A DNA stretch of 64,000 nt. Origin: Brucella tritici. GTDB lineage: Bacteria; Pseudomonadota; Alphaproteobacteria; Rhizobiales; Rhizobiaceae. Where the stretch lies: assembly GCF_008932295.1 (NCBI RefSeq), contig NZ_WBWA01000015.1, forward strand, positions 59,302-123,301, read 5' to 3'. The notes under the pieces are model-generated. The model saw only the letters and a list, made by a program, of their open reading frames with translations, had not been told where the DNA came from and searched no databases. This document shows, in pieces, positions 55,219-63,868 of the stretch (position 1 is its first letter; each line of letters opens with the position of its first letter). The translations under genes and the position numbers were made by a program.

Positions 55219-55337
55219 CTTTTCCTCGCTTGCCGTCCAAATTGCGACGGCTTGTCCGGTGGCAACTTACATTAAAGTTGTTTTCATGCCACATGAAACT
55301 GTCGGGAGAACGGATGCGATGACAGGGAGCGATTAAG

Positions 55338-56147
55338 ATGACGATTCACAAGGTGAGCCGGAGTGCTGCGCGTCTCGCCCTTCGCGTGTCCAGCTTCCAT
55401 GAGGGTACCCGCATTGTACCGGAAGAAGTGCCGGTCGCAGTAAGCTATAACGGCTCAACGCAAGCCGTGATGATGGCTACTCCTGACAATCTTGAGGACT
55501 TCGCGATAGGTTTCACTCTCACAGAGAATATCGTCGATCACGTTTCGGAGATAGAAGCGGTTGAGGTGGTAGCCTTCGAGAAAGGTATTGACGTTCAGAT
55601 CCGATTGTCCGAACGCCCCGAGCAGAGACTTGCTGCGCGACGCAGATTTATGGCCGGTCCAGTTGGATGTGGTCTCTGTGGCATCGATTCCATCGAACAC
55701 GCTCTGCGGCCGCTTGGGGCGCTCAGTGGGAACGGTCAAAAATTCGCCTCTCACGATATTTCGATTGCCGTCTCGTCGCTTGCGGAAGGGCAACAGCTGA
55801 ATGCCCAAACCCACGCTGTTCATGCTGCAGGTTTCTATGTTCCAGGCGAGGGCCTCATAGCTGTGCGTGAGGACGTTGGACGTCACAATGCGTTGGATAA
55901 ACTCGTCGGTGCTGTCTCGCGTATCGGTTCCTCGCCGGAAAGCGGGATCGTTGCGATCACCAGCCGTGTATCGGTCGAAATGGTCCAGAAGGCAGTCATG
56001 TTTGGAGCGCCTGTTCTGGCGGCGATCTCTGCTCCGACGGCACTTGCTATTCGGACAGCTCTGGAATCGAATCTGACACTTGTTGCGTTGGTACGAGGTG
56101 ATGAATTCGACGTTTATGCTCACGGAGAACGCATCGTCGGAGAATGA
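55338..56147 (+). CDS. fdhD: FdhD, sulphurtransferase for formate dehydrogenase maturation
   Basis: A 269-residue FdhD. The active CxxC is in VGCGLCGIDS (about residue 112-118) and the C-terminal half contains the FdhD motifs EDVGRHNALDKLVG and VSVEMVQKAVMFGAPVL. It transfers sulphur from IscS to the molybdenum cofactor of formate dehydrogenase. No fdh structural genes are in this window. The ATG at 55338 is preceded by AGGGAG. It converges with ribH2; a hairpin lies between them. Confidence 0.95.
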   Translation: MTIHKVSRSAARLALRVSSFHEGTRIVPEEVPVAVSYNGSTQAVMMATPDNLEDFAIGFTLTENIVDHVSEIEAVEVVAFEKGIDVQIRLSERPEQRLAARRRFMAGPVGCGLCGIDSIEHALRPLGALSGNGQKFASHDISIAVSSLAEGQQLNAQTHAVHAAGFYVPGEGLIAVREDVGRHNALDKLVGAVSRIGSSPESGIVAITSRVSVEMVQKAVMFGAPVLAAISAPTALAIRTALESNLTLVALVRGDEFDVYAHGERIVGE

Positions 56148-56171
56148 CCGGCCTCTATAATAAGGCCGGTC
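56146..56171. terminator. Hairpin between convergent fdhD and ribH2
   Basis: GACCGGCCT (56146-56154) is a perfect inverted repeat of 56163-56171 with an eight-base loop. It overlaps the fdhD stop. It has little T run on either side, so the strength as a bidirectional terminator is uncertain. Confidence 0.55.
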
Positions 56172-56180
56172 TGAACATCC

Positions 56181-56657
56181 TTATGCGTGGGCCGCTATCC
56201 GGCTGCGTTCGCTAACGACTTGCAATGCCGCATTGGCTGCTTCCACGCCTTTCACCTTGAAGTGAGCATGGAAGAAGTCATGATGCTCCTTGCTTTCATG
56301 GAAATGATGCGGCGTCAGGACGACGCTGAGCACCGGAACTTCAGTCTCAAGGCCGACCTGCATCATGCCGTTGATAACGGCAGTTGCCACGAAATCATGT
56401 CGATAAATACCGCCATCCACCACGAAAGCTGCGCCGACGATAGCCGCATACTGACCAGTCTTGGCGAGTGTTTTGGCATGAAGGGGGATTTCGTAGGCAC
56501 CCGGGACGTCGAAGATTTCGACTTCCACGTTGGTGCCAGCCTTTGCGGATAGTTCCGCAACAAAGCTCTTGCGGGCTTCGTCGACAATATCGGCGTGCCA
56601 GCGGGCTTGTATGAATGCAATCTTGAAAGAAGTCTTGTTCGGATAGCTCTGGTTCAT
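56181..56657 (-). CDS. ribH: Type II lumazine synthase (RibH2)
   Basis: A 158-residue 6,7-dimethyl-8-ribityllumazine synthase of the decameric type II group. It closely resembles the Brucella lumazine synthase (BLS) used as an antigen and vaccine carrier, with shared blocks such as [34 protein letters not shown] and [20 protein letters not shown]. It condenses 5-amino-6-ribitylaminouracil with butanone phosphate. An FMN riboswitch precedes it (56738-56890), so it is flavin-controlled on its own. The lengthy carry-over of near-identity is what places the organism near Brucella. Confidence 0.97.
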   Translation of the reverse strand: MNQSYPNKTSFKIAFIQARWHADIVDEARKSFVAELSAKAGTNVEVEIFDVPGAYEIPLHAKTLAKTGQYAAIVGAAFVVDGGIYRHDFVATAVINGMMQVGLETEVPVLSVVLTPHHFHESKEHHDFFHAHFKVKGVEAANAALQVVSERSRIAAHA

Positions 56658-56737
56658 AGGTTCCTCACGAAACTAGAATCAGGGCGCACAAAAGAACGCA
56701 TAGACGATGCCTGAGGGCACAATCTTGACGCTCAATC

Positions 56738-56890
56738 GCTCTCTTCCATCCGGACTTTAACCGTCGGCTCCGGCATTTCACCGGATCTGCTGACCCTGAA
56801 CCAAAACCGAATCGGCATCTGTTCAGGCGCTCGCGGGCTCGAAACTTTCGCTTCATACCGCCGGTCGGGAGTTTCACCCCGCCCCGAGAA
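56738..56890 (-). promoter_or_regulatory. FMN riboswitch (RFN element) of ribH2
   Basis: On the minus strand the conserved RFN segments occur in order: GGGGCGGGGTGAAACTCCC (about 56885-56867), ACCGGCGGT, AGCCCGCGAGC, GATCCGGTGAAATGCCGGAG and GCCGACGGTTAAAGTCCGGA near the 3' end (about 56771-56752). The paired arms are intact. FMN binding would reduce ribH2 expression. The stretch 56658-56737 can hold the expression platform, including GC-rich inverted segments. Confidence 0.95.
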
Positions 56891-57147
56891 CAAGCCCGCA
56901 CACCATTGTGCGAGCGGCGCGAAATTATGCCGTCGTCGCAAGCTTGTCCAGTGAAATAAGGGAAATTAACGGTTGCCGATTTTTCGGGTTGGGGAGGGAT
57001 ATTAAGAGTACAGCTTGATAGGGATTAAGATGCAAGACACTGTCCTTGAGGCAGTAAGTCTTTAATTCGCAAGAATTTTTCCTCGCGGAAATTCAATCGT
57101 TGGTTTCAATCGATTAAGGTTCTCTGATTTTATCTGTTGAGGGATAT

Positions 57148-57230
57148 TGACACCCTGACGGGGTTTGGGCCTATCCTGTGATAACATCGTGTCTTGCGAA
57201 TATTTCGCATTTATAAAAGACAACGTTGTC
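57148..57230 (+). promoter_or_regulatory. Promoter and two operators of the glucose/mannose-type importer operon
   Basis: TTGACA (57148-57153), a 17-base spacer and CCTATC (57171-57176) form a promoter. Two palindromes follow: TGCGAA-TAT-TTCGCA (57195-57209) and GACAACGTTGTC (57219-57230), both downstream of the expected start at about 57182, so they would block transcription when bound. The regulator is not in the window. The rest of 56891-57147 shows no gene. Confidence 0.65.
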
Positions 57231-57258
57231 AATTGTGTTGAAGCGGCGTAAGAGTGGG

Positions 57259-57345
57259 ATGGAGGATTTCAGGAAAAACGTCGTGACGAATAGCCGGGCA
57301 CAAGTGAAGGCGGAAGCTTTCGCATCGTATTGCGGCAGTGACTAG
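57259..57345 (+). other. Possible leader ORF 1 (28 residues) in the long 5' leader
   Basis: An ATG-to-TAG frame (MEDFRKNVVTNS...) lies in the roughly 310-base leader between the promoter and the binding-protein gene, followed by a small hairpin. The ribosome binding site is poor; translation is speculative. Confidence 0.25.
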
Positions 57346-57399
57346 GAGGGGTCGGCTGTGTGGAGCAGCCGGTTCTGGGTCTGTGCCGAGAAGGTGCAG

Positions 57400-57489
57400 A
57401 TGGGAATGACGAGACGGATTGCCGTACAGAAGCAATGGCTTGTCCGGGTATCCGATAGTTCTGGTTTCGTTTGTTTCTACGGGAGGTAG
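57400..57489 (+). other. Possible leader ORF 2 (29 residues) ending two bases before the binding-protein start
   Basis: An ATG at 57400 (MGMTRRIAVQKQW...) has AAGG five bases before it and stops at 57487-57489, inside the downstream Shine-Dalgarno. Such overlap could couple or gate translation of the next gene. Not known to be conserved. Confidence 0.35.
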
Positions 57490-57491
57490 AC

Positions 57492-58757
57492 ATGCAAAAA
57501 CTTTTGAAGCTCGCTGCGATGGGTACGGCCGCTTGTGCCTTGCTCGCCGGAATGGCCCCTGTTGCCAACGCGCAGGACAAGCAGAATGTTGAAGTTCTGC
57601 ACTGGTGGACCGCTGGCGGTGAAGCTGCTGCGCTCGACGTTCTCAAGAAGGATCTTGAAAAGAAGGGCATTAGCTGGACCGACATGCCGGTCGCTGGCGG
57701 CGGCGGTACCGAAGCAATGACAGTGCTGCGCGCGCGCGTAACGGCAGGCAATGCGCCCACGGCGGTGCAGATGCTCGGCTTCGACATTCGCGACTGGGCG
57801 GAGCAGGGTGCCCTTGGTAACCTTGATGAGGTCGCTACTAAGGAAGGCTGGGAAAAGGTTATTCCAGCTCCTTTGCAGGAGTTTGCCAAATATGACGGCC
57901 ATTGGATCGCTGCTCCGGTCAACGTTCACTCCACCAACTGGATGTGGATCAACAAGGCAGCACTCGACAAGGCTGGCGGCAAGGAGCCTGCCAACTGGGA
58001 CGAACTGATCGCGTTGCTCGATAAATTCAAGGAGCAGGGCATCACGCCGATCGCTCATGGTGGACAGCCGTGGCAGGACGCGACCATTTTTGATGCGGTC
58101 GTGCTGTCTTACGGCACCGACTTTTATAAGAAAGCTTTCATCGACCTCGATCCCGAAACTCTCGGTAGCGATACAATGAAGCAGGCTTTCGACCGTATGA
58201 CGAAGTTGCGGTCCTATGTTGATGACAACTTCTCCGGCCGTGACTGGAACCTCGCTTCCGCTATGGTCATTGAAGGCAAGGCTGGTCTTCAGTTCATGGG
58301 CGATTGGGCAAAGGGCGAATTCATCAAGGCCGGCAAGAAGCCGGGCGAAGATTTTGTCTGCATGCGCTATCCGGGTACGCAGGGCGCTATCACTTTCAAT
58401 TCCGATATGTTCGCTATGTTCAAGGTCTCGGAAGATAAGGTTCCGGCGCAGCTTGAAATGGCATCCGCGATTGAAAGCCCGACATTCCAGTCGGCCTTCA
58501 ATGTGGTGAAGGGGTCTGCTCCGGCTCGCACCGACGTACCGGACACTGACTTCGATGCTTGCGGCAAGAAGGCTATCGCCGACGAAAAGGAAGCGAGTGA
58601 AAAGGGCACAATGCTGGGCTCCATGGCTCATGGTTATGCCAATCCGGCTGCAGTCAAGAACGCGATCTACGACGTTGTAACACGCCAGTTTAACGGACAG
58701 CTTTCTTCGGAAGATGCTGTCAAGGAACTCGTGTCGGCTGTCGAAGCTGCCAAGTAA
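57492..58757 (+). CDS. Glucose/mannose-type ABC importer, periplasmic binding protein
   Basis: A 421-residue family 1 sugar-binding protein with a signal peptide ([20 protein letters not shown], cleaved near ANAQD). The mature start [20 protein letters not shown], the segment [16 protein letters not shown] and the ligand-pocket region [20 protein letters not shown] are those of the GtsA/glucose-mannose group. It starts at 57492 after GGGAGGTAG. An RNA hairpin follows the gene, then two permeases and an ATPase. The sugar (glucose, mannose or galactose) is inferred from family resemblance only. Confidence 0.87.
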   Translation: MQKLLKLAAMGTAACALLAGMAPVANAQDKQNVEVLHWWTAGGEAAALDVLKKDLEKKGISWTDMPVAGGGGTEAMTVLRARVTAGNAPTAVQMLGFDIRDWAEQGALGNLDEVATKEGWEKVIPAPLQEFAKYDGHWIAAPVNVHSTNWMWINKAALDKAGGKEPANWDELIALLDKFKEQGITPIAHGGQPWQDATIFDAVVLSYGTDFYKKAFIDLDPETLGSDTMKQAFDRMTKLRSYVDDNFSGRDWNLASAMVIEGKAGLQFMGDWAKGEFIKAGKKPGEDFVCMRYPGTQGAITFNSDMFAMFKVSEDKVPAQLEMASAIESPTFQSAFNVVKGSAPARTDVPDTDFDACGKKAIADEKEASEKGTMLGSMAHGYANPAAVKNAIYDVVTRQFNGQLSSEDAVKELVSAVEAAK

Positions 58758-58767
58758 CAGCATATGG

Positions 58768-58797
58768 GCGTCCGGGATATTCTTTCCGGACGCTTTT
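58768..58797 (+). terminator. Attenuator-like hairpin after the sugar-binding-protein gene
   Basis: GCGTCCGG (58768-58775) pairs with CCGGACGC (58786-58793), followed by TTTTC. The short T run suggests partial termination, giving more binding protein than permeases. The 58798-59040 stretch to the permease gene shows nothing else certain. Confidence 0.7.
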
Positions 58798-59040
58798 CAT
58801 TCCAGGCGCTCTGAATATGGGCGCGCATTTGAAAGTGCTGGCAGCCACGGCCAGAAATCAAAACAACAATTGCATGATTTAGGCCTGCATGTTTCCATCG
58901 GAAACTGCAGCAGGCCGAACTTATTAAGTACATTCGGTTGCGTGTAATAGAATACCACCGGATTGCCGATCAAACCGATGTCCGGACCCTTGCCAGATAA
59001 TTGGCGTGGTTTCCGGCGGCGTGAACAGGGTGACGCAAAT

Positions 59041-59922
59041 ATGCAGCGTAACAGCCGATTACAGGAACTGGTGCCAAAGCTGGTTCTGGGACCGAGCTTT
59101 CTTATAGTGCTCGTGTTTGTCTATGGTTTCATCATCTATACAGGTGTTCTTTCGCTAACCAATAGTCGAATGTTACCATCCTATGGTTTAGTCGGTCTCA
59201 CGAACTACACCAAACTTTGGGCTTTGCCACATTGGTGGCGTGCGATCACCAATCTGGCAATCTTTGCATCGCTCTACATCATTATCTGTTCGGTTATCGG
59301 GCTGTTTCTCGCGATCCTTCTTGACCAGAAGATTCGTGGTGAAGGCATTCTGCGCCCGATCTATCTCTATCCAATGGCGCTGTCTTTCATTGTTACCGGA
59401 ACGGCGTGGAAGTGGTTTCTCGATCCAGGCATTGGTCTCGAAAACACAATGCATTTATGGGGTTGGGAGAGTTTCTCCTTCAATTGGATCAAGAGCAATA
59501 CGATGGCAATTTACTGTCTGGTGATTGCAGCCGTTTGGCAATCTTCCGGATTTGTGATGGCCATGTTCCTTGCAGGATTGCGCGGCGTGGATAATGAAAT
59601 CATCAAGGCTGCCCAGATTGATGGAGCATCCACGGGGACCATCTATCGCCGCATCATTATTCCGTTGATGCGTCCGGTGTTCCTGTCCGCTTTCGTGGTT
59701 CTCGCTCATCTGGCGATCAAGGCATACGATCTGGTTATTGCGCTGACCGGCGGTGGGCCGGGTCAGGCTACGGAATTGCCTGCGACGTTCATGTATTCCT
59801 ACACGTTTACACGCAACCAGATGGGCATCGGTGCATCATCTGCAATCATCATGCTGGCAATGATCTTCTCGATCATTATCCCTTATCTTTACTCTGAAAT
59901 TCGCGGAGGGTCGCGATCATGA
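59041..59922 (+). CDS. Glucose/mannose-type ABC importer, first permease
   Basis: A 293-residue MalF-like permease with six membrane helices; the first is LVLGPSFLIVLVFVYGFIIY. The ATPase-contact loop IKAAQIDGASTGTIYRRIII is followed by PLMRPVF. Upstream in-frame codons (from 58963) were discarded because the ATG at 59041 follows AGGGTGACG and gives the normal length. Its stop overlaps the second permease start by four bases (ATGA). Confidence 0.87.
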   Translation: MQRNSRLQELVPKLVLGPSFLIVLVFVYGFIIYTGVLSLTNSRMLPSYGLVGLTNYTKLWALPHWWRAITNLAIFASLYIIICSVIGLFLAILLDQKIRGEGILRPIYLYPMALSFIVTGTAWKWFLDPGIGLENTMHLWGWESFSFNWIKSNTMAIYCLVIAAVWQSSGFVMAMFLAGLRGVDNEIIKAAQIDGASTGTIYRRIIIPLMRPVFLSAFVVLAHLAIKAYDLVIALTGGGPGQATELPATFMYSYTFTRNQMGIGASSAIIMLAMIFSIIIPYLYSEIRGGSRS

Positions 59923-60800
59923 GCGCCCAGTCGCAAGACAATGCCATCAACAGTGGAAAGCTGACGCGCGCGCTGATCTACACTGTGCTGCTGCTCTTCG
60001 CATTCTATTATCTGCTGCCGCTTTATGTGATGCTGGTCAACTCCTTCAAACCGCTTGAAGAAATCCGCCAGGGCGGCATGTTGAACCTGCCGCAGCAATG
60101 GACCATCGAACCATGGCTATCTGCCTGGTCGACGGCGCAGATCGGGGTGCAGCCTACCGGGCTGAAACCGTTCTTTATCAACTCGATCCTCATGGTCGTT
60201 CCTGCCGTTGCAATCTCGACCATTGTTGGCGCGTTGAACGGCTATGTTCTGACCAAATGGCAATTCCGTGGGTCGAACATCTTTTTCGGCCTGCTGCTTC
60301 TGTCGTGCTTCATTCCGTTCCAGATTGTGCTCATTCCGATGGCGCGCGTTCTTGGTTTTCTGGGGATCGCTGGCACGATCTGGGGGTTGATCCTCGTGCA
60401 TGTGGTTTACGGCATCGGATTCACGACGCTCTATTTCCGCAATTATTATGAAGCCTTTCCGACAGAACTGGTTCGGGCTGCACAGATCGACGGAGCAAGC
60501 TTCTTCCAGATATTCTGGCGTATTTTGCTGCCATCCTCAGGGCCGATCATCGTCGTGTCCGTGATTTGGCAGTTCACCAATATCTGGAATGACTTTCTGT
60601 TCGGAGCTTCCTTCTCGGGTGCGAATTCAACACCGATGACGGTTGCGCTCAACAATCTGGTTTCCTCTTCCACCGGCGTCAAAGAGTACAATGTCCATTT
60701 CGCAGGAGCCATTCTGGCGGCTCTGCCGACGCTGATCGTTTACATCGTGTCCGGTCGCTATTTCGTTCGTGGCCTGATGTCCGGTGCCGTTAAGGGATAA
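59919..60800 (+). CDS. Glucose/mannose-type ABC importer, second permease
   Basis: A 293-residue MalG-like permease with six membrane helices, beginning LIYTVLLLFAFYYLLPLYVM. Its ATPase-contact loop reads VRAAQIDGASFFQIFWRILL. It overlaps the first permease by four bases and is followed by the ATPase gene after seven bases. It pairs with the other permease to form the sugar channel. Confidence 0.88.
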   Translation: MSAQSQDNAINSGKLTRALIYTVLLLFAFYYLLPLYVMLVNSFKPLEEIRQGGMLNLPQQWTIEPWLSAWSTAQIGVQPTGLKPFFINSILMVVPAVAISTIVGALNGYVLTKWQFRGSNIFFGLLLLSCFIPFQIVLIPMARVLGFLGIAGTIWGLILVHVVYGIGFTTLYFRNYYEAFPTELVRAAQIDGASFFQIFWRILLPSSGPIIVVSVIWQFTNIWNDFLFGASFSGANSTPMTVALNNLVSSSTGVKEYNVHFAGAILAALPTLIVYIVSGRYFVRGLMSGAVKG

Positions 60801-60807
60801 GTTGCAA

Positions 60808-61923
60808 ATGTCTTTTCTTAAAATAACGGATCTCTACAAATCCTACGGCAATGTTTCTGTTTTGAAGGATATCAACATCGAGATCGACGAGGGGGGCTTT
60901 CTCGTCCTCGTCGGCCCGTCTGGGTGCGGCAAGTCTACACTGCTGAACACTATCGCCGGACTCGAGCCGATCACGTCTGGCGACATTGCGATTAATGGAA
61001 AGTCGGTTTCCGGCCTGCACCCATCCCAGCGCGATATTGCAATGGTCTTTCAGTCCTATGCGCTTTATCCGAACATGACCGTCGCCGGGAATATCGCTTT
61101 CGGCATGGAAATTCGTAAGGTCCCAAAGGCAGAACGTGACAAGGCTATTCAGGAAGTTGCCGATATTCTGCAGATCGGCCATCTGCTGGACCGCAAGCCT
61201 AGCCAGCTTTCCGGCGGCCAACGTCAACGAGTGGCCATGGGGCGTGCGCTGGTGCGCAATCCTCAGGTTTTCCTGTTTGACGAACCGCTCTCCAATCTCG
61301 ATGCCAAACTGCGCGTCGATATGCGCACCGAGATTAAACGGCTGCATAGCCGGATGAAAACCACGATCGTTTATGTGACGCACGACCAGATCGAGGCAAT
61401 GACGCTGGCAACCAAGATCGCCGTTCTAAAAGACGGTGTTTTGCAACAATTCGGAACGCCAGCCGAGATTTACAACAATCCGGCCAACATGTTTGTCGCT
61501 GATTTCATGGGATCACCAGCAATGAATCTGCTGACTGTCCGGGTCGAAAAGAACGGGTCGGGTTATGCAATTCACCTTGGGCGCGGTGACGGTGAACCGC
61601 TGAAGCTTCCATTGAAGGCGGCGCCCCAAGGACTCAGCGCGTATGAAGGCAAAGATATTGTCTTCGGTATTCGTCCAGAGGCACTCACCGATCCGGATGG
61701 AGCAGATCGCAATGCCGACGCAATCGTGGAAGGGGATTGCCTGATCGATGTTGTCGAGCCAGCAGGATCGGATACGTTTGCCGTCACGCGTCTGGGTGGC
61801 AAACATGTCGTGGCACGTTTGCGTGCGGATGCCCGCATTACGGCAGGACAGTCAGCCCGGCTTGCATTCAACCTGGACAAGTCGGTTTTCTTCGACCCTA
61901 GCAGTCAGGGACGAATCCTCTGA
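60808..61923 (+). CDS. Glucose/mannose-type ABC importer, ATPase
   Basis: A 371-residue MalK/UgpC-type ATPase: Walker A GPSGCGKSTLLNTIAGLEP, signature [14 protein letters not shown], Walker [14 protein letters not shown] and H-loop THDQIEAMT; the C-terminal regulatory domain contains FGIRPEALTD. The ATG at 60808 gives the usual start MSFLKITDLYKSYG. It ends the operon before a strong terminator. Confidence 0.9.
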   Translation: MSFLKITDLYKSYGNVSVLKDINIEIDEGGFLVLVGPSGCGKSTLLNTIAGLEPITSGDIAINGKSVSGLHPSQRDIAMVFQSYALYPNMTVAGNIAFGMEIRKVPKAERDKAIQEVADILQIGHLLDRKPSQLSGGQRQRVAMGRALVRNPQVFLFDEPLSNLDAKLRVDMRTEIKRLHSRMKTTIVYVTHDQIEAMTLATKIAVLKDGVLQQFGTPAEIYNNPANMFVADFMGSPAMNLLTVRVEKNGSGYAIHLGRGDGEPLKLPLKAAPQGLSAYEGKDIVFGIRPEALTDPDGADRNADAIVEGDCLIDVVEPAGSDTFAVTRLGGKHVVARLRADARITAGQSARLAFNLDKSVFFDPSSQGRIL

Positions 61924-61943
61924 CCGTGAGGCTGCTTAAAACG

Positions 61944-61983
61944 AAAAGAGCGCTTCCATTTTATTGGAAACGCTCTTTTTCAT
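61944..61983 (+). terminator. Intrinsic terminator of the sugar importer operon
   Basis: AAAAGAGCGCTTCCA (61944-61958) pairs with 61965-61979 with one mismatch over a six-base loop, ending in a T run. Confidence 0.93.
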
Positions 61984-62023
61984 GTCTGCCTGGAGGGCAA
62001 AAAACTTTGTTTAGGGGCGCACT

Positions 62024-62125
62024 TTAACGCAAGAAATCCAGCCCCAGAAGGCCGACTGCTAGCGCAGTGTTGAGTGAAATGATCATCATCCCGTAGATGA
62101 TGGCGGTTCTTGTAATATCGTTCAT
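62024..62125 (-). CDS. 33-residue single-helix membrane peptide
   Basis: A short gene absent from ordinary size filters. The product MNDITRTAIIYGMMIISLNT continues with 13 residues ending GLDFLR. Residues about 7-29 form one hydrophobic helix (transmembrane). The ATG at 62125 has an ideal ribosome site AAGGAGGT five bases before it. It lies divergent from the DHA2-type transporter gene and between that and the preceding terminator. Function unknown; similar tiny membrane peptides regulate transporters or envelope stress systems. Strong RBS plus a clean helix argue it is real. Confidence 0.62.
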   Translation of the reverse strand: MNDITRTAIIYGMMIISLNTALAVGLLGLDFLR

Positions 62126-62180
62126 TTCCTACCTCCTTGAACCGGAGCGGCCCCCCACCCGGTTCGAAGCTTCGTGAAAC

Positions 62181-62206
62181 TGTAACGAAATGTAACAAGC
62201 TGTTAC
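62181..62206. promoter_or_regulatory. Three TGTAAC-type repeats at 10-bp intervals
   Basis: TGTAAC occurs at 62181 and 62191 and TGTTAC at 62201, exactly one helical turn apart, in the divergent region between the 33-residue peptide gene and the efflux gene. Tandem direct repeats of this kind are typical of OmpR/PhoB-family response regulators. The regulator is unknown. Confidence 0.45.
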
Positions 62207-62410
62207 TGGAAGCGCAACCCCGTTTTACGCAAATGTGAACGACTGAAATTTGGCGTGAGAAATGCGCTATTTTGTGCCGACAGGGAAGTCGTTAAGTCAA
62301 AAACTGGCATAAATGACTGATTTTATCGCATATTCACTGCAATGTGACGCCGTTCCGACTAGCAATAATTTGTCCGGCGCTACATAGGATTTATCGGCTC
62401 TTTCATATCC

Positions 62411-63865
62411 GTGTTTCGGAATATTACCGTGAATCGCATCATTCCCCTCGTATTGGCTATCGCCCTGTTCATGGAGCAGATGGATTCGAATGTCATCTCG
62501 ACGTCGCTTCCCGCTATCGCTGCCGACATCGGCACAAGCCCCATTGCACTTAAACTGGCGCTGACGGCCTACCTTGTAGCGCTCGCGGTTTTTATTCCGG
62601 TGAGCGGCTGGATGGCGGATCGCTTCGGTGCCAAAAATGTCTTTCGGGCGGCGATAGCGGTATTCGTGGTCGGCTCGGTTGCCTGCGCCGCTTCGAATTC
62701 ATTGACCGCTTTTGTTATTGCACGGTTTTTGCAAGGTATGGGGGGCGCGATGATGACGCCGGTTGGTCGTCTCGTGCTCATTCGTTCAACTCCGCGCAGC
62801 GAACTCGTCTCAGCTATGGCTTGGCTGACAATCCCCGCGATGGTCGGCCCCCTGGTCGGCCCACCCGTTGGTGGCTTCATCACCACCTTTTTGACTTGGC
62901 ACTGGATTTTCTTGATTAACGTGCCGATTGGTTTCGTCGGCATTTGGTTCGCGACACGGTTTCTGCCCGACACAGAAGAGCGTATTGTAAAGCGCCTTGA
63001 CTGGACGGGGTTCTTTCTTTCAGGGATGGCGATGTCGGGCGTTGTGTTTGGACTGTCGGTCGTCAGCCTGCCAGCCTTACCGCCTGCGGTTGGCTTTACA
63101 ACTCTTGCAATCGGCATTGTCTGTACTGTTCTCTATTTTCGGCATGCGAAGAGAGTTGATGATCCTCTGCTGAATCTTAAGCTTTTCGATAATCAGGTAT
63201 TTCGTTCTGCCGTTATCGGTGGCAGCATCTTTCGGTTTGGGATTGGCGCGATCCCGTTCCTGCTGCCCTTGATGTTCCAGCTTGGTTTCGGTCTGACGCC
63301 GTTTCAGTCTGGTATGATGACTTTCGTTTCGGCGATTGGCGCTATCAGCATGAAATTCGGAGCAAAGCGTATTTTTGTCCGTGTTGGTTTCCGGCGCGCT
63401 TTGATGGCGGGCTCTCTCATTTCGGCCTGTTTCATTGCCGTCAATGGCTTCTTCACGCCAACGACCCCTTACTGGATCATCATCGGCTTTTTGCTGGTGG
63501 GAGGTTTTGCGCGCTCATTGTTCTTCACGGGTGTCAATGCGCTGGCTTTTGCCGAAATACCAGATGAAAAGACAAGTCAGGCGACGCCGATCACGGCAGT
63601 GGCGCAGCAGGTTTCTATTGCCATCGGTGTGGCACTCGCAGGCGGTATCCTGGAAATCAGTACGTCGCTACGTGGAGCCCATCTTGAACTGGTGGACTTC
63701 CACATCGGCTTCTTTGTGGTTGCTGCTGTTTCTGCAATGGCTTTTCTGTGGTTTGCGCGACTTGCACCGGATGCAGGCAAGGAACTTGCCGCTCCGACTG
63801 TCGTGAAACATCACAGCAAGGAGTGCGCAGCTGTTGAAGCTGCGAGCACCTCTGCCGGAAAATAA
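62411..63865 (+). CDS. DHA2-type MFS drug efflux transporter (14 helices)
   Basis: A 484-residue major facilitator with 14 hydrophobic helices, typical of the drug:proton antiporter-2 (EmrB/QacA) group. Visible motifs include MEQMDSNVISTSLPAI in helix 1, GWMADRFGAKNVF (motif A loop) and the helix 5 motif C region VGPLVGPPVGGF. The start is a GTG at 62411; a second GTG at 62429 is an alternative. There is no adjacent adaptor, so it may work alone. The stop at 63865 is immediately followed by the transposase fragment. Confidence 0.88.
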   Translation: MFRNITVNRIIPLVLAIALFMEQMDSNVISTSLPAIAADIGTSPIALKLALTAYLVALAVFIPVSGWMADRFGAKNVFRAAIAVFVVGSVACAASNSLTAFVIARFLQGMGGAMMTPVGRLVLIRSTPRSELVSAMAWLTIPAMVGPLVGPPVGGFITTFLTWHWIFLINVPIGFVGIWFATRFLPDTEERIVKRLDWTGFFLSGMAMSGVVFGLSVVSLPALPPAVGFTTLAIGIVCTVLYFRHAKRVDDPLLNLKLFDNQVFRSAVIGGSIFRFGIGAIPFLLPLMFQLGFGLTPFQSGMMTFVSAIGAISMKFGAKRIFVRVGFRRALMAGSLISACFIAVNGFFTPTTPYWIIIGFLLVGGFARSLFFTGVNALAFAEIPDEKTSQATPITAVAQQVSIAIGVALAGGILEISTSLRGAHLELVDFHIGFFVVAAVSAMAFLWFARLAPDAGKELAAPTVVKHHSKECAAVEAASTSAGK

Positions 63866-63868
63866 GCC

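Noticed and set aside
62181..62206. TGTAAC repeats as a standard PhoB box
   Set aside because: A Pho box has 11-bp spaced CTGTCAT-like repeats; these are TGTAAC with 10-bp spacing, so a specific factor cannot be named.
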